35,103 bases of DNA from an uncultured Verrucomicrobiota bacterium. GTDB taxonomy: Bacteria; Verrucomicrobiota; Verrucomicrobiia; Limisphaerales; UBA1096. Below, piece by piece: positions 1 through 8,513 of the stretch. The DNA is taken from contig CAJWEP010000007.1 in the NCBI GenBank assembly GCA_913030945.1, positions 1 to 35,103 of the forward strand, given 5' to 3'. The position numbers were made by a program, and so were the translations under genes. Position 1 is the stretch's first letter; each line of letters starts with the position of its first letter. Under the pieces are notes generated by a model that was not told the DNA's origin, did not search any database, and saw nothing but the letters and a program-made list of their open reading frames with translations.

Positions 1-96
1 GTCCCCACTGCCCTTGACGAGCGCATCCAGGTTTCGCTCAGCGAGACCGGCGGCGACGACTCGGTCACGCTGCGGGCCGCGAATCCCAACGAATGA
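1..96 (+). CDS. pyrR: 3' end of a PyrR-like bifunctional pyr regulator / uracil phosphoribosyltransferase (truncated by window edge)
   Basis: Frame 1 reads VPTALDERIQVSLSETGGDDSVTLRAANPNE*, resembling PyrR C-termini (..NVPTS..E.V.V.L.E.D..D.V..). Its TGA overlaps the pyrB ATG (ATGA). Confidence 0.65.
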   Translation, partial: VPTALDERIQVSLSETGGDDSVTLRAANPNE

Positions 97-1034
97 ACTG
101 GACCCGAAAACACCTGCTCGACATCGAGTCGCTGAGCGCCGCCGAGATCCGGATGATCCTTGACACATCGCGCGCCTTCAAGGCGGTCGGCGAGCGCACG
201 ATCAAGAAAGTGCCGGCCCTGCGCGGGCGCACGGTGATCAATCTTTTCGTCGAGCCGTCCACCCGCACGCGCATCAGCTTCGAGCTGGCCGCGATGCGGC
301 TCAACGCCGACGTCATCAACTTCACTGCCGAGGCGTCGTCGTTGAAAAAGGGCGAGACGCTCCGGGACACCGGCAAGACGCTGGAGGCGCTGAGCGCCGA
401 CATTATCGTGATCCGACACAGCGCGGAGGGGGCGCCACACCTGCTCTCGCGGGTGGTCGGTTGCAGCGTCGTCAACGCCGGCGACGGCGCGCACGAGCAC
501 CCCACGCAGGCGCTGCTCGACACCTTCACGATGTTCGAAAAAAAGGGTGATGTGAGCGGACTCAACGTCACCATCCTCGGCGATATCCTTTACAGCCGCG
601 TGGCCCGCTCGAACATCTGGGCGCTCACCAAGCTCGGCGCTAACGTCACGCTCTGCGGCCCGCCAACACTCGTCCCTCGCATCTTCGAAAAAATGGGATG
701 CCGCGTGACACACAACGTCGATGAGGCTCTTGCCGACGCCGACATCGTCAACCTGCTGCGCATCCAGCACGAGCGCCAGCGGCTCTCTGCCTTCCCGAGC
801 ATCGGCGAGTACCGGTCGCTCTTTGGCCTGACGAACGAGCGTTTCGCCCGGCTCAAGCCGGACGCCATCGTCATGCACCCCGGCCCGATCAATCGCGGCG
901 TCGAGATCGACAGCGAGATTGCCGACCACCCGCGTTCAACCATCCTCGATCAGGTGACCAACGGTCTCGCCGTGCGCATGGCGGTGATGTTTCTTGTAAG
1001 CGGCGGCAAGACGCTGCCCGAGCCGGGCGAATAG
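93..1034 (+). CDS. pyrB: Aspartate carbamoyltranscarbamylase catalytic subunit
   Basis: 313 aa with the carbamoyl-phosphate motif STRTRISFE, HPTQALLD and MHPGPINRGVEI. Confidence 0.97.
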   Translation: MNWTRKHLLDIESLSAAEIRMILDTSRAFKAVGERTIKKVPALRGRTVINLFVEPSTRTRISFELAAMRLNADVINFTAEASSLKKGETLRDTGKTLEALSADIIVIRHSAEGAPHLLSRVVGCSVVNAGDGAHEHPTQALLDTFTMFEKKGDVSGLNVTILGDILYSRVARSNIWALTKLGANVTLCGPPTLVPRIFEKMGCRVTHNVDEALADADIVNLLRIQHERQRLSAFPSIGEYRSLFGLTNERFARLKPDAIVMHPGPINRGVEIDSEIADHPRSTILDQVTNGLAVRMAVMFLVSGGKTLPEPGE

Positions 1035-1055
1035 CGCTTGGCCAAGCCGCCCGCC

Positions 1056-1964
1056 ATGAGCCAACCGTCCATCGCGCTGATCTTCAATCCCGCCGCCCGT
1101 GGCGACAAGGCGCGGCGCTTTCGCGAGTCGCTTGGCCAACTGCTAAACGAGTGCACGCTGCTCGAGACGAGTGGCCCCGGCAGCGCGACCAGCCTCGCCG
1201 CGCAGGCGATTCGCGACGGCTACAAAACGATCGTCGCCTCCGGCGGCGACGGCACGGTCAACGAGGTCGTCAACGGCCTGACCCAGGCGCGCGACGGCCT
1301 TGGCCAAGCGCAGCTCGGCATCCTGCCGCTGGGCACGATGAACGTGTTCGCCCGCGAACTAGGCATCCCGCTCACGGCCAGGCGGGCCTGGGAGACGATT
1401 CTGCTTGGCCAGGCGCGGGCTGTTGATCTGCCCCTGGCCAAGGTGCAAACGGATGCCGGCCCAGCGGAGCGCTGCTTCGTCCAGATGGCCGGCGCCGGGC
1501 TGGACGGCGACGCGGTCGGCGGCGTGAGCATTGCGTTGAAGAAAAAAATCGGGCCGCTGGCCTACCTGTTCTCCACCCTCGCAGCACTCAAGGCCAAGCC
1601 GCCGAGGTTGACCGCCACTTGGGACGGCGGCTCGGTGCGTGGCGAGTGGATGTGCGTCGGCAACGGCCGGTTTTTCGGCGGGCCCGTCGTGCTGTTCCCG
1701 GATGCCAGACTCAGCGACGGCCGGCTCGAACTGTGCGTGTTTCCGCGCATCAATCCCGGCTCGGTGGCGCGCGGTGTCGCGTCGATGGCTCTTGGCCAAA
1801 TCGGCGACTGGCCCGGCGCGGAGCATCATCGCGTGAGTGAACTCACCGTCACTGGCCCGGTCGGGACCCGTGTCCAGGCCGATGGCGAGTTTATCGGCAC
1901 GCTGCCACTGACGATCACGCTGCAGCCGCGCGCGTTGAAGGTGCTCGTGCCGCCCGGCAAATGA
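1056..1964 (+). CDS. Diacylglycerol kinase-family lipid kinase (YegS/BmrU-like)
   Basis: IALIFNPAARGDKA, the GGDGTVNEVVNGL nucleotide-binding motif, and LGTMNVFARELGIP. The ORF track starts at TTG 1038 inside a palindrome; ATG 1056 is more likely. Confidence 0.9.
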   Translation: MSQPSIALIFNPAARGDKARRFRESLGQLLNECTLLETSGPGSATSLAAQAIRDGYKTIVASGGDGTVNEVVNGLTQARDGLGQAQLGILPLGTMNVFARELGIPLTARRAWETILLGQARAVDLPLAKVQTDAGPAERCFVQMAGAGLDGDAVGGVSIALKKKIGPLAYLFSTLAALKAKPPRLTATWDGGSVRGEWMCVGNGRFFGGPVVLFPDARLSDGRLELCVFPRINPGSVARGVASMALGQIGDWPGAEHHRVSELTVTGPVGTRVQADGEFIGTLPLTITLQPRALKVLVPPGK

Positions 1965-1971
1965 TTTCTTG

Positions 1972-1987
1972 CCGCTTGGCCAAGCGG
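1972..1987. repeat. 16-bp perfect palindrome CCGCTTGGCCAAGCGG (longest intact copy of the family)
   Basis: Intergenic; starts 7 nt after the stop codon of the lipid kinase gene. Confidence 0.95.
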
Positions 1988-2005
1988 AGGCAACGCTGAC
2001 GACGC

Positions 2006-3523
2006 ATGGGTTCGACGGGAAAAGTTTACCTCGTGGGCGCAGGGCCGGGAGATGCCGGGTTGCTCACGATGCGCGGTGCCGAGCTGCTGCGCCGGGCGGA
2101 CGTGGTGGTTTATGACGCGCTGGTCAATCGCGAGTTGCTGGCTCTCGCACCGGAGGCGGCCGAGGTCATCTTCGGCGGCAAACGCCCCCGCGACCGGGCC
2201 ATCCCCCAGGACGAGTTGAACCGGCTGCTCGCCGAGAAGTCTGGGGCTGGCAAAACGGTCGTGCGGCTCAAGGGCGGCGACCCGTACATTTTCGGCCGGG
2301 GCGGCGAGGAGGCGGCCGGGCTGCGCCGCGACGGCGTTCCGTTCGAGGTCGTGCCTGGCATCTCATCCATCATCGCCGCGCCGAGTTACGCCGGCATCCC
2401 GCTGACCCATCGGGAGCATTGCTCGAGCTTCACGGTCATCACCGGCCACGAAGATCCCGACAAGAAGGAGAGTGCGCTGGACTGGGAACGCATCGCCCGC
2501 GAGCCTGGCACAAAGGTTTTGCTGATGGGCGTCGAGCGCATTGGCAAAATCACTGCCGCTCTCGAGGCCAACGGCCTGCCCGCGGATACGCCGGCGGCCA
2601 TGATTCGCTGGGGCACGATGGGCCGGCAACAGACGATCACCGGTACGCTGGCCACCCTGGCCGACAAGGTGGCCAAGGCCGATTTCAAAGCGCCGGCGGT
2701 GACGGTCATTGGTGGCGTCTCAACGCTGCGGGACACGTTGAACTGGTTTGAGAACCGGCCGCTTTTTGGCCAGCGCGTGGTGGTCACCCGCACTCGCCGG
2801 GAGGCCGGCAAACTGTCAGGCCAGCTCAGGGATCTTGGCGCAGAGGTGCTCGAGATTCCCACCATCAGGATCGTGCCGCCAACCAGCAATGAGCCGATCA
2901 TCGAGGCCGTCACCGGCATAGGCAGCTATGACTGGATCATCTTCACCAGCGCCAACGGCGTGGAGCATTTCTTCGACTATTTTTTCAAGGCCTACCGCGA
3001 CGTGCGGGACCTCGGCAACATCCACTTTGCCGCTGTCGGGCCGGGCACCGCGAAAAAGCTTCGTGAGCTTCACCTCCACATCGACCTCATGCCGGAGGTG
3101 CACACCGCCGAGGCCACCGCCAAGGCGCTGCTTGACTATCAGAATGTCGAGAACACCTCGATGCTGCTCGCCCGCGCAGAGGAGGCGAACCCGGAACTGC
3201 CCCGGTTGCTGGAGGACAAGGGGGCGATCGTCGACGACATCGCGTTTTACAAGACCGTGCCCGAGACGGCGGATCGCAACGGCGCGGCGGAGGAATTTGA
3301 GGCGCACGGCGCGGACTGGATCACGTTCGCGAGCGGCTCGGCGGTGAGAAGCTTCGACGCGCGGTTCGGCTTGGCCAAGCGCTGCGAAGACCACCCAGGC
3401 CTCAAGCTCGCCTCGATCGGCCCCGAGACCACCAAGGCAATTAAGGCGCTTGGCCTTCAGCCCGCCGTCGAGGCCAAGGATCACACCATTGACGGTCTGG
3501 CCAACGCCCTGCTCAAACAGTGA
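2006..3523 (+). CDS. cobA-hemD: Fused uroporphyrinogen-III C-methyltransferase / uroporphyrinogen-III synthase
   Basis: N-terminal [22 protein letters not shown]...[18 protein letters not shown] (SUMT); C-terminal HemD-like domain ([30 protein letters not shown]...[10 protein letters not shown]). Confidence 0.95.
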   Translation: MGSTGKVYLVGAGPGDAGLLTMRGAELLRRADVVVYDALVNRELLALAPEAAEVIFGGKRPRDRAIPQDELNRLLAEKSGAGKTVVRLKGGDPYIFGRGGEEAAGLRRDGVPFEVVPGISSIIAAPSYAGIPLTHREHCSSFTVITGHEDPDKKESALDWERIAREPGTKVLLMGVERIGKITAALEANGLPADTPAAMIRWGTMGRQQTITGTLATLADKVAKADFKAPAVTVIGGVSTLRDTLNWFENRPLFGQRVVVTRTRREAGKLSGQLRDLGAEVLEIPTIRIVPPTSNEPIIEAVTGIGSYDWIIFTSANGVEHFFDYFFKAYRDVRDLGNIHFAAVGPGTAKKLRELHLHIDLMPEVHTAEATAKALLDYQNVENTSMLLARAEEANPELPRLLEDKGAIVDDIAFYKTVPETADRNGAAEEFEAHGADWITFASGSAVRSFDARFGLAKRCEDHPGLKLASIGPETTKAIKALGLQPAVEAKDHTIDGLANALLKQ

Positions 3524-3525
3524 GC

Positions 3526-3548
3526 GGTGACGTTGGCCTAGCGTCACC
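3526..3548. terminator. Possible terminator hairpin between convergent cobA-hemD and DUF721 genes
   Basis: GGTGACG-TTGGCCTAG-CGTCACC: 7-bp perfect stem with a 9-nt loop, 3 nt after the cobA-hemD stop. A T-run lies 15 nt further on, inside the opposing gene. Confidence 0.45.
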
Positions 3549-3957
3549 CGATTCTGTAGGAGATTTTTTTGATCATCTCGCGGCCCATGGCGTGCTGCAT
3601 GCGCTGCAGAATTTCGTGTCGCCGGTAACGGACGATCTCGTCCAGCCATACGCTCGAGTCCACCGAGACGAACAGCGTGCCGCGATGAAGGTTCACCGGC
3701 TGCGCGTGGGCGGTGATAGTCGGGTCGATGGTCTGGTTCCACGCTTTCACCACCTCCAATTCCGCGCGGCGGCGGTCGAGCTGGAGTGAGCCGAGGACGT
3801 TCTTCACCACGGCACCGGCACTGAGCGACTTGCTGCCATGGGTTTTTTCCAGCTTTCTCACGTCGATGCCGCGCCACTCGCGCAGGACCTGATCGCGCGG
3901 GCCCGTGCGGCGCGGCCGGCGGCGCTTGAATCGGCGTTGAAACGGGGAGAAAGACAT
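3544..3957 (-). CDS. DUF721 / DciA-like protein
   Basis: 137 aa; LREWRGID...LTVSVDSSVWLDEI-like ending LFVSVDSSVWLDEIVRYRRHEILQRMQ, typical of DUF721. Convergent with cobA-hemD. Confidence 0.75.
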   Translation of the reverse strand: MSFSPFQRRFKRRRPRRTGPRDQVLREWRGIDVRKLEKTHGSKSLSAGAVVKNVLGSLQLDRRRAELEVVKAWNQTIDPTITAHAQPVNLHRGTLFVSVDSSVWLDEIVRYRRHEILQRMQHAMGREMIKKISYRIG

Positions 3958-4067
3958 GCAGCGAAGCAGGGCCCATCAAACGGCTCGTTTTGGCCGGAGT
4001 CAATCCGGGAATTATTCAGGCGATTCCGCTTGCAAAAGAGGAAGGGCTTTCCGACGTTCTTTTGGTT

Positions 4068-4505
4068 ATGACGCCCCGGTTCATTCTGTCAGCAATGGTG
4101 CTCGGTGGCCTACTCACTTCCGCGGTGGCCGTCGACAAACTCGAGAAGCGCAAGTCGCCCAAGGGCGCCAAGGCGTACATCATTTCACCCAAGAATGGCA
4201 GGACTGTCGGGAAGAAATTCACCGTGCGGTTTGGCCTCAAGGGGATGGGCGTCGCTCCGGCCACCATCGACAAGGAAAACACCGGCCACCATCACCTATT
4301 GATCGACGTGGACAAGCTGCCCAACTTGAATCTGCCCTTGGCCGCCACGGACAACATCCGGCATTTCGGTGGTGGCCAGACCGAGGTGACACTGGAGCTG
4401 CCCCCCGGCAAGCACACGCTCCAGCTGGTGCTTGGCGACTGGATCCACCTGGCCCACGACCCCCCGGTGATCTCCAAGAAAATCACCGTCACAGTGAAGG
4501 AATAA
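4068..4505 (+). CDS. Exported DUF4399-like protein
   Basis: Signal peptide MTPRFILSAMVLGGLLTSAVA; SPKNGRTVGKKFTVRFGLKGMGVAPA...TGHHHLLID...LPPGKHTLQLVLGDWIHLAHDPPVISKKITVTV matches the DUF4399 pattern. Confidence 0.85.
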   Translation: MTPRFILSAMVLGGLLTSAVAVDKLEKRKSPKGAKAYIISPKNGRTVGKKFTVRFGLKGMGVAPATIDKENTGHHHLLIDVDKLPNLNLPLAATDNIRHFGGGQTEVTLELPPGKHTLQLVLGDWIHLAHDPPVISKKITVTVKE

Positions 4506-4558
4506 GCCATCGGACGGAAACGTTCACAACGACCCGGCCAAGCGTCGGAGTTTTTTAT

Positions 4559-4574
4559 GCGCCTGGCCAGGCGC
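4559..4574. repeat. 16-bp perfect palindrome GCGCCTGGCCAGGCGC, symmetric variant of the family
   Basis: Relative to GCGCTTGGCCAAGCGC both half-sites carry the matching change (T->C and A->G), so the palindrome is retained. Confidence 0.9.
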
Positions 4575-4614
4575 TTGGCTTGACCCCGGCCTCTGGCCGC
4601 CGCACAAATGGCGG

Positions 4615-5814
4615 ATGACCTTCCGTTTTATTTTGACGCTTGTACTCGGCTTGGGGCTTGGCCAGGCGACGGCAGGCAACCACTCGCTCCGGGTCGATGC
4701 CGGGCAGCATGATCGCAGCGATACGCCGGTCTCGTTTCAATTGCCCAAGTCCGGCCAAGCACAATGGCGGCTCACCGGCCCCGATGGCCAAGCGGTGGCC
4801 ATCCAGGCGGATGACCGCGGCTTGGCCACGTTCATCGTCGGCAAGCTCGCCGCCTTTAAGACGGCCGTTTACCGGCTCGCCCCCGCAGCCAAGCCGACCC
4901 ACGTCGACGCCGTCCACTTGGCCAAGCGGAATGGTCAACTGCATTTCTCGATCGGTGACAGGGCGGTGCTGCATTATCAGGCCGAGAAAAGCGAGTTGCC
5001 GCGTGACGATCTCGAGCCGATCTACCGCCGGGGCGGCTACATTCATCCAGTCGTGACGCCGGGCGGCACGGTCATCACCGACGACTACCCGCACAACCAC
5101 AAGCATCACCACGGCATTTGGTTCCCGTGGACGAACACAATATTCGAGGGCCGCAAGCCGGACTTTTGGAATATGGGCAAGGGCACCGGCACCGTGGAGT
5201 TCACCGGCCTGCACGGCCAATGGAGCGGCCCGGTGCACGCCGGATTCTCGAGCTCCCACCAGTTCGTCGACCTCATTGCGAAACCCAGAAAAATCGCCCT
5301 CACGGAGACGTGGCACGTGCAGGTGTACGCCACTGGGCAAGCGTATTACCTCTTTGAACTGGAGTCGGTGCAGCGTTGCGCTGGTGGGAGCAAGATCCGG
5401 TTTCCGCAATACCGCTACGGCGGCTTGGGCTTCCGTGGCCATGGCGATTGGGACGGCAAAGAGAACTGCTTTTACCTCACGGCCAACGGCGAGAGCGACC
5501 GCATCAAGGGCCACACCACCCGCGCCCGATGGTGCCATGTCGGGGGGCGAACCGGTGGCAAGTGGGGCGGCATCGGCGTGCTGTGCCACCCGGATAATTT
5601 CCGTTTCCCGCAGCCGATGCGGATCCACCCGAGCGAGCCGTTTTTCAACTTCGCCCCAGCCCAGGCCGGCCACTGGGAAATCAAGCCAGACGAGGATTAC
5701 GTGTCGCGCTACCGCTTCGTCGTGAGCGACGGCCGCGCAGACGCCGAACTACTCGAGCGCCTCTGGCGTGACTTCGCTTTCCCGCCGCGAGTGGAAATCT
5801 ACGCAGACGAGTAA
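4615..5814 (+). CDS. Exported PmoA-type (DUF6807-like) protein
   Basis: Signal peptide ending LGLGQATAG; HPVVTPGGTVITDDYPHNHKHHHGIWFPWTNTIFEGRKPDFWNMGKGTG, typical of the PmoA/DUF6807 family. Confidence 0.85.
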   Translation: MTFRFILTLVLGLGLGQATAGNHSLRVDAGQHDRSDTPVSFQLPKSGQAQWRLTGPDGQAVAIQADDRGLATFIVGKLAAFKTAVYRLAPAAKPTHVDAVHLAKRNGQLHFSIGDRAVLHYQAEKSELPRDDLEPIYRRGGYIHPVVTPGGTVITDDYPHNHKHHHGIWFPWTNTIFEGRKPDFWNMGKGTGTVEFTGLHGQWSGPVHAGFSSSHQFVDLIAKPRKIALTETWHVQVYATGQAYYLFELESVQRCAGGSKIRFPQYRYGGLGFRGHGDWDGKENCFYLTANGESDRIKGHTTRARWCHVGGRTGGKWGGIGVLCHPDNFRFPQPMRIHPSEPFFNFAPAQAGHWEIKPDEDYVSRYRFVVSDGRADAELLERLWRDFAFPPRVEIYADE

Positions 5815-5820
5815 TACCGC

Positions 5821-6795
5821 TCACTTCAAAAATGTCACCGCTCCGATTGCGGCTGCGATGAGCAACAGAAGGAGAACCGCTGACGGCTTGGTCAAGCCGG
5901 TGCGGACGAGGTGGTGGGAGAAATGGTTGTTGTCGCCGACCCACACCGCTTGGCCAAGCCGGCAGCGGATGAGGATCACCGAGACCAGGTCGGCGAGCGG
6001 CACGGCGAGCACGAGCAGCGGCGCAATGACGAGCCACTTGTGAGGGCTGGCTGCGGAGTAAAAGTCGGGGAGGATCGCCAGCAGGGCGAGCAGGAAGCCG
6101 ACGACGTGGCTGCCGCCGTCGCCGAGGAATGCACCGCTGCGCGGGAAGTTGAACGGCAGGAAACCGGCCACCGCGCCGGTGAACAAAAACGCCAGCGAAG
6201 CGACGAGGTATTGCCCTTCCAGCCCGGCGTGCCACGCGAAAAACCAGCCGCCGATCAGCCCCAGCCCGGCGCACAGGCCGTTCATGTTGTCCTGAAAATT
6301 GACAGCGTTGGTGACGGTCAAAATCCACAGCACGGTGACAGCGTAACTGAAGGCCGGGCTCTCGACGAAGACCGTCACGCGGATGCCGCTGGTGGCGACG
6401 GCGAGCGCAATCAGCATCTGGCCGGTAAACTTCCACTTGGCCGACAGGTTGCGCTGGTCGTCGATGATGCCAAGTGCCAGCATGGCTAGCGCTCCGCCGA
6501 GGATGGCGGCGAGTTGCCATCCGCGCTTGGCCAAGCCGTGGGCGACAACGTGGGCGAACGATTCCGGCAAAGGGCCAAGCCAAGCCCACGCGGAGGCGGC
6601 CAGGATTGGCGCGGCCAGACCGGTGACCACGGCCAGGCCGCCCGCCAACGGCACCGGATGGTCGTGAATTTTCCGGTGGCCCGGCGCGTCCACCAGCCCG
6701 ACATGTTCGCACCAGCGTCTCCACAGCGGCAGCGAGGCAGCGGAAATCACCGCGCCCCCGACGAGCGCCAACAGGTAGAGTCCGACCGGAAACAT
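5821..6795 (-). CDS. MraY/WecA-family undecaprenyl-phosphate glycosyl-1-phosphate transferase
   Basis: Multi-TM protein with HRKIHDHPVPLAGGLAV, DDQRNLSAKWKFTGQ, NAVNFQDNMNGLCAGLG and LGDGGSHVVGFLLA. Confidence 0.92.
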   Translation of the reverse strand: MFPVGLYLLALVGGAVISAASLPLWRRWCEHVGLVDAPGHRKIHDHPVPLAGGLAVVTGLAAPILAASAWAWLGPLPESFAHVVAHGLAKRGWQLAAILGGALAMLALGIIDDQRNLSAKWKFTGQMLIALAVATSGIRVTVFVESPAFSYAVTVLWILTVTNAVNFQDNMNGLCAGLGLIGGWFFAWHAGLEGQYLVASLAFLFTGAVAGFLPFNFPRSGAFLGDGGSHVVGFLLALLAILPDFYSAASPHKWLVIAPLLVLAVPLADLVSVILIRCRLGQAVWVGDNNHFSHHLVRTGLTKPSAVLLLLLIAAAIGAVTFLK

Positions 6796-6903
6796 GAACT
6801 GCCCGGTTGGTTACGGAAAAGCAGCTTGGCCGTCGAGTCTCGATGGGCTTTTTTGAGGATCTACTCGACAGCCAAGAGGGGATGTGCACCATCCGCGTCA
6901 CGC

Positions 6904-8487
6904 ATGCAGAGGATCAAGCGAGGCCAATCGTTGTGCGTCATCGGTCTGTCGGCGGTCGGCTTGTTGCTGCCGGCCGAGGCCGCGGATGACGCGAAGTTCA
7001 TTGCCCGGGGGAAGGAGCTCTTTCAGTCGAAAATTTGTTTCACCTGCCACCAGGTGGACGAAAACGTGCCGGCTCCGGCCGGCATCGCCATGAAAGCACC
7101 GAAGTTCATGGGCGGTTTCTGGGGCAAAAAACGCGTCGTGACCCTCGGCTACGGCGGCCCGGAGGCCACGGTGACGTTTGACGAGGCGTACTTCACCGAG
7201 TCGATCCTCAAGCCGATGGACAAGGTGTCCAAGGAGGCCGCCGCGCCGATGCCGCCGCCGCCCGCTGTCAACGACGGGGAGATGAAGGCGCTGATCGCCT
7301 ACGTCCGCTCGCTCAGTGAGGGCGGCAGCGCGGAGGATCCCGACGGCCTCATCGCAAAGGGTAAAATCAACAATTTCACCTTCGCCGCCTACAAGGGCAG
7401 TTGGGACCGGCTCCCAGACTTCTCCAAGCTCAAGCCGTTCAAGACCGGCAAGGCTAAGAGCGGCACGGCCGACCCCGGCCTCGCCGGCGTGGGCGAAAAC
7501 TTCGGCGTGGTGTTCGAGGGCGATATCGAGATTGCCAAAAAGGGCGACTACTCGTTCAACCTCGGCTCCGACGACGGCACGCGCCTCCACATCAACGGCA
7601 GGCTGGTGGTGGACAACGACGGGGTGCACGGCATGCGGGCCAAGAAAGGCAGCATCGCCCTTGAGCCGGGAGCCGCCAGGCTGAGGCTGGAGTACTTCGA
7701 AAGGGGTGGCGAGGAGCGGCTCGCGCTCGACATGTCTGGCCCGGGCATCAAGCGTCTGCAGTTGGCCAAACAGACCATCAAGCCGGCGCGCCGGGGGCCG
7801 GCTTTCCCGACCGGTAACCCGATCACCGTCACCGACGAAGCGCGCATCTATCGCAATTTCATCGAGGGTGGCAGCCCGCGCGGCATCGGCGTTGGCTACC
7901 CGGAGAAGGTGAACCTCTGCTTCGACGCCAACACGATGCAGATCGCGATGCTGTGGCACGGTGCGTTCATGGACGCGGCGAGGCACTGGAACGGCCGTGG
8001 TCAAGGGTTTCAGCGACCGTCCGGCCACTACCTGATCCGCCTCAATCGCGATCAGCCGTTCGCGCAGCTTGACAGCCATGATGCCGCTTGGCCAAAGGCC
8101 GAGGGCCGCGACACTCGTGCCAAGGGCCTGAAGTTCCGTGGCTACTTCCTTCTCCCAGAGAATCGGCGCCCGATCTTCGGATACAAGATCGGGGACGATT
8201 TGCAGGTGGCCGACTATGCCGAGCCGAACGCCGGCGCGCTGCCGTCGATCACCCGACGGCTCCGCATACGCGGGAACGGCAAGGTGTGGTACCTCGCCGC
8301 CGCCGCCGCCTCGATCACCGAGGAAGACGGCGGTTACAACATAGGAGGCACCTTGCTACGCGTCAGTTTCCCGGAACTTGAGGCCGAGCCGGTGATCCGC
8401 GAGAGCGGCGGCCGCAAGGAATTGCTCATCAAGCTCAATGTCGAAGGCCAAGCGACCCTCAAACAGCATTACGAGTGGAACCTGTAA
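6904..8487 (+). CDS. Exported c-type cytochrome with PA14-like domain
   Basis: Signal peptide ending AEAADD, heme-binding CFTCH, and PA14-like YSFNLGSDDGTRLHINGRLVVDNDGVHG. The upstream part of the 6514 ORF overlaps the opposite-strand transferase and is spurious. Confidence 0.8.
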   Translation: MQRIKRGQSLCVIGLSAVGLLLPAEAADDAKFIARGKELFQSKICFTCHQVDENVPAPAGIAMKAPKFMGGFWGKKRVVTLGYGGPEATVTFDEAYFTESILKPMDKVSKEAAAPMPPPPAVNDGEMKALIAYVRSLSEGGSAEDPDGLIAKGKINNFTFAAYKGSWDRLPDFSKLKPFKTGKAKSGTADPGLAGVGENFGVVFEGDIEIAKKGDYSFNLGSDDGTRLHINGRLVVDNDGVHGMRAKKGSIALEPGAARLRLEYFERGGEERLALDMSGPGIKRLQLAKQTIKPARRGPAFPTGNPITVTDEARIYRNFIEGGSPRGIGVGYPEKVNLCFDANTMQIAMLWHGAFMDAARHWNGRGQGFQRPSGHYLIRLNRDQPFAQLDSHDAAWPKAEGRDTRAKGLKFRGYFLLPENRRPIFGYKIGDDLQVADYAEPNAGALPSITRRLRIRGNGKVWYLAAAAASITEEDGGYNIGGTLLRVSFPELEAEPVIRESGGRKELLIKLNVEGQATLKQHYEWNL

Positions 8488-8513
8488 CCCCCGGAAACAA
8501 AGGAGATTTCAAG

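Noticed and set aside
1972-1987. Treating each palindrome as a rho-independent terminator
   Set aside because: A 16-bp perfect palindrome with no spacer must open its centre to make a loop, there is no following U-tract, and most copies are inside genes.
2816-4003. 395-aa minus-strand ORF antisense to cobA-hemD
   Set aside because: Low-complexity Arg/Gly/Val-rich translation, overlaps a well-supported gene; typical GC-rich shadow ORF.
4530-4557. GACCCGGCCAAGCGTCGGAGTTTTTTA as a terminator after the DUF4399 gene
   Set aside because: T-run is present but the stem I can draw is only 3-4 bp; not strong enough to call.
5681-6901. 406-aa minus-strand ORF overlapping the MraY/WecA-like gene
   Set aside because: Arg-rich out-of-frame shadow of a strongly recognisable transferase gene on the same strand.
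6898-8079. 393-aa antisense ORF over the cytochrome/PA14 gene
   Set aside because: No recognisable domain; antisense to a clear CXXCH protein.
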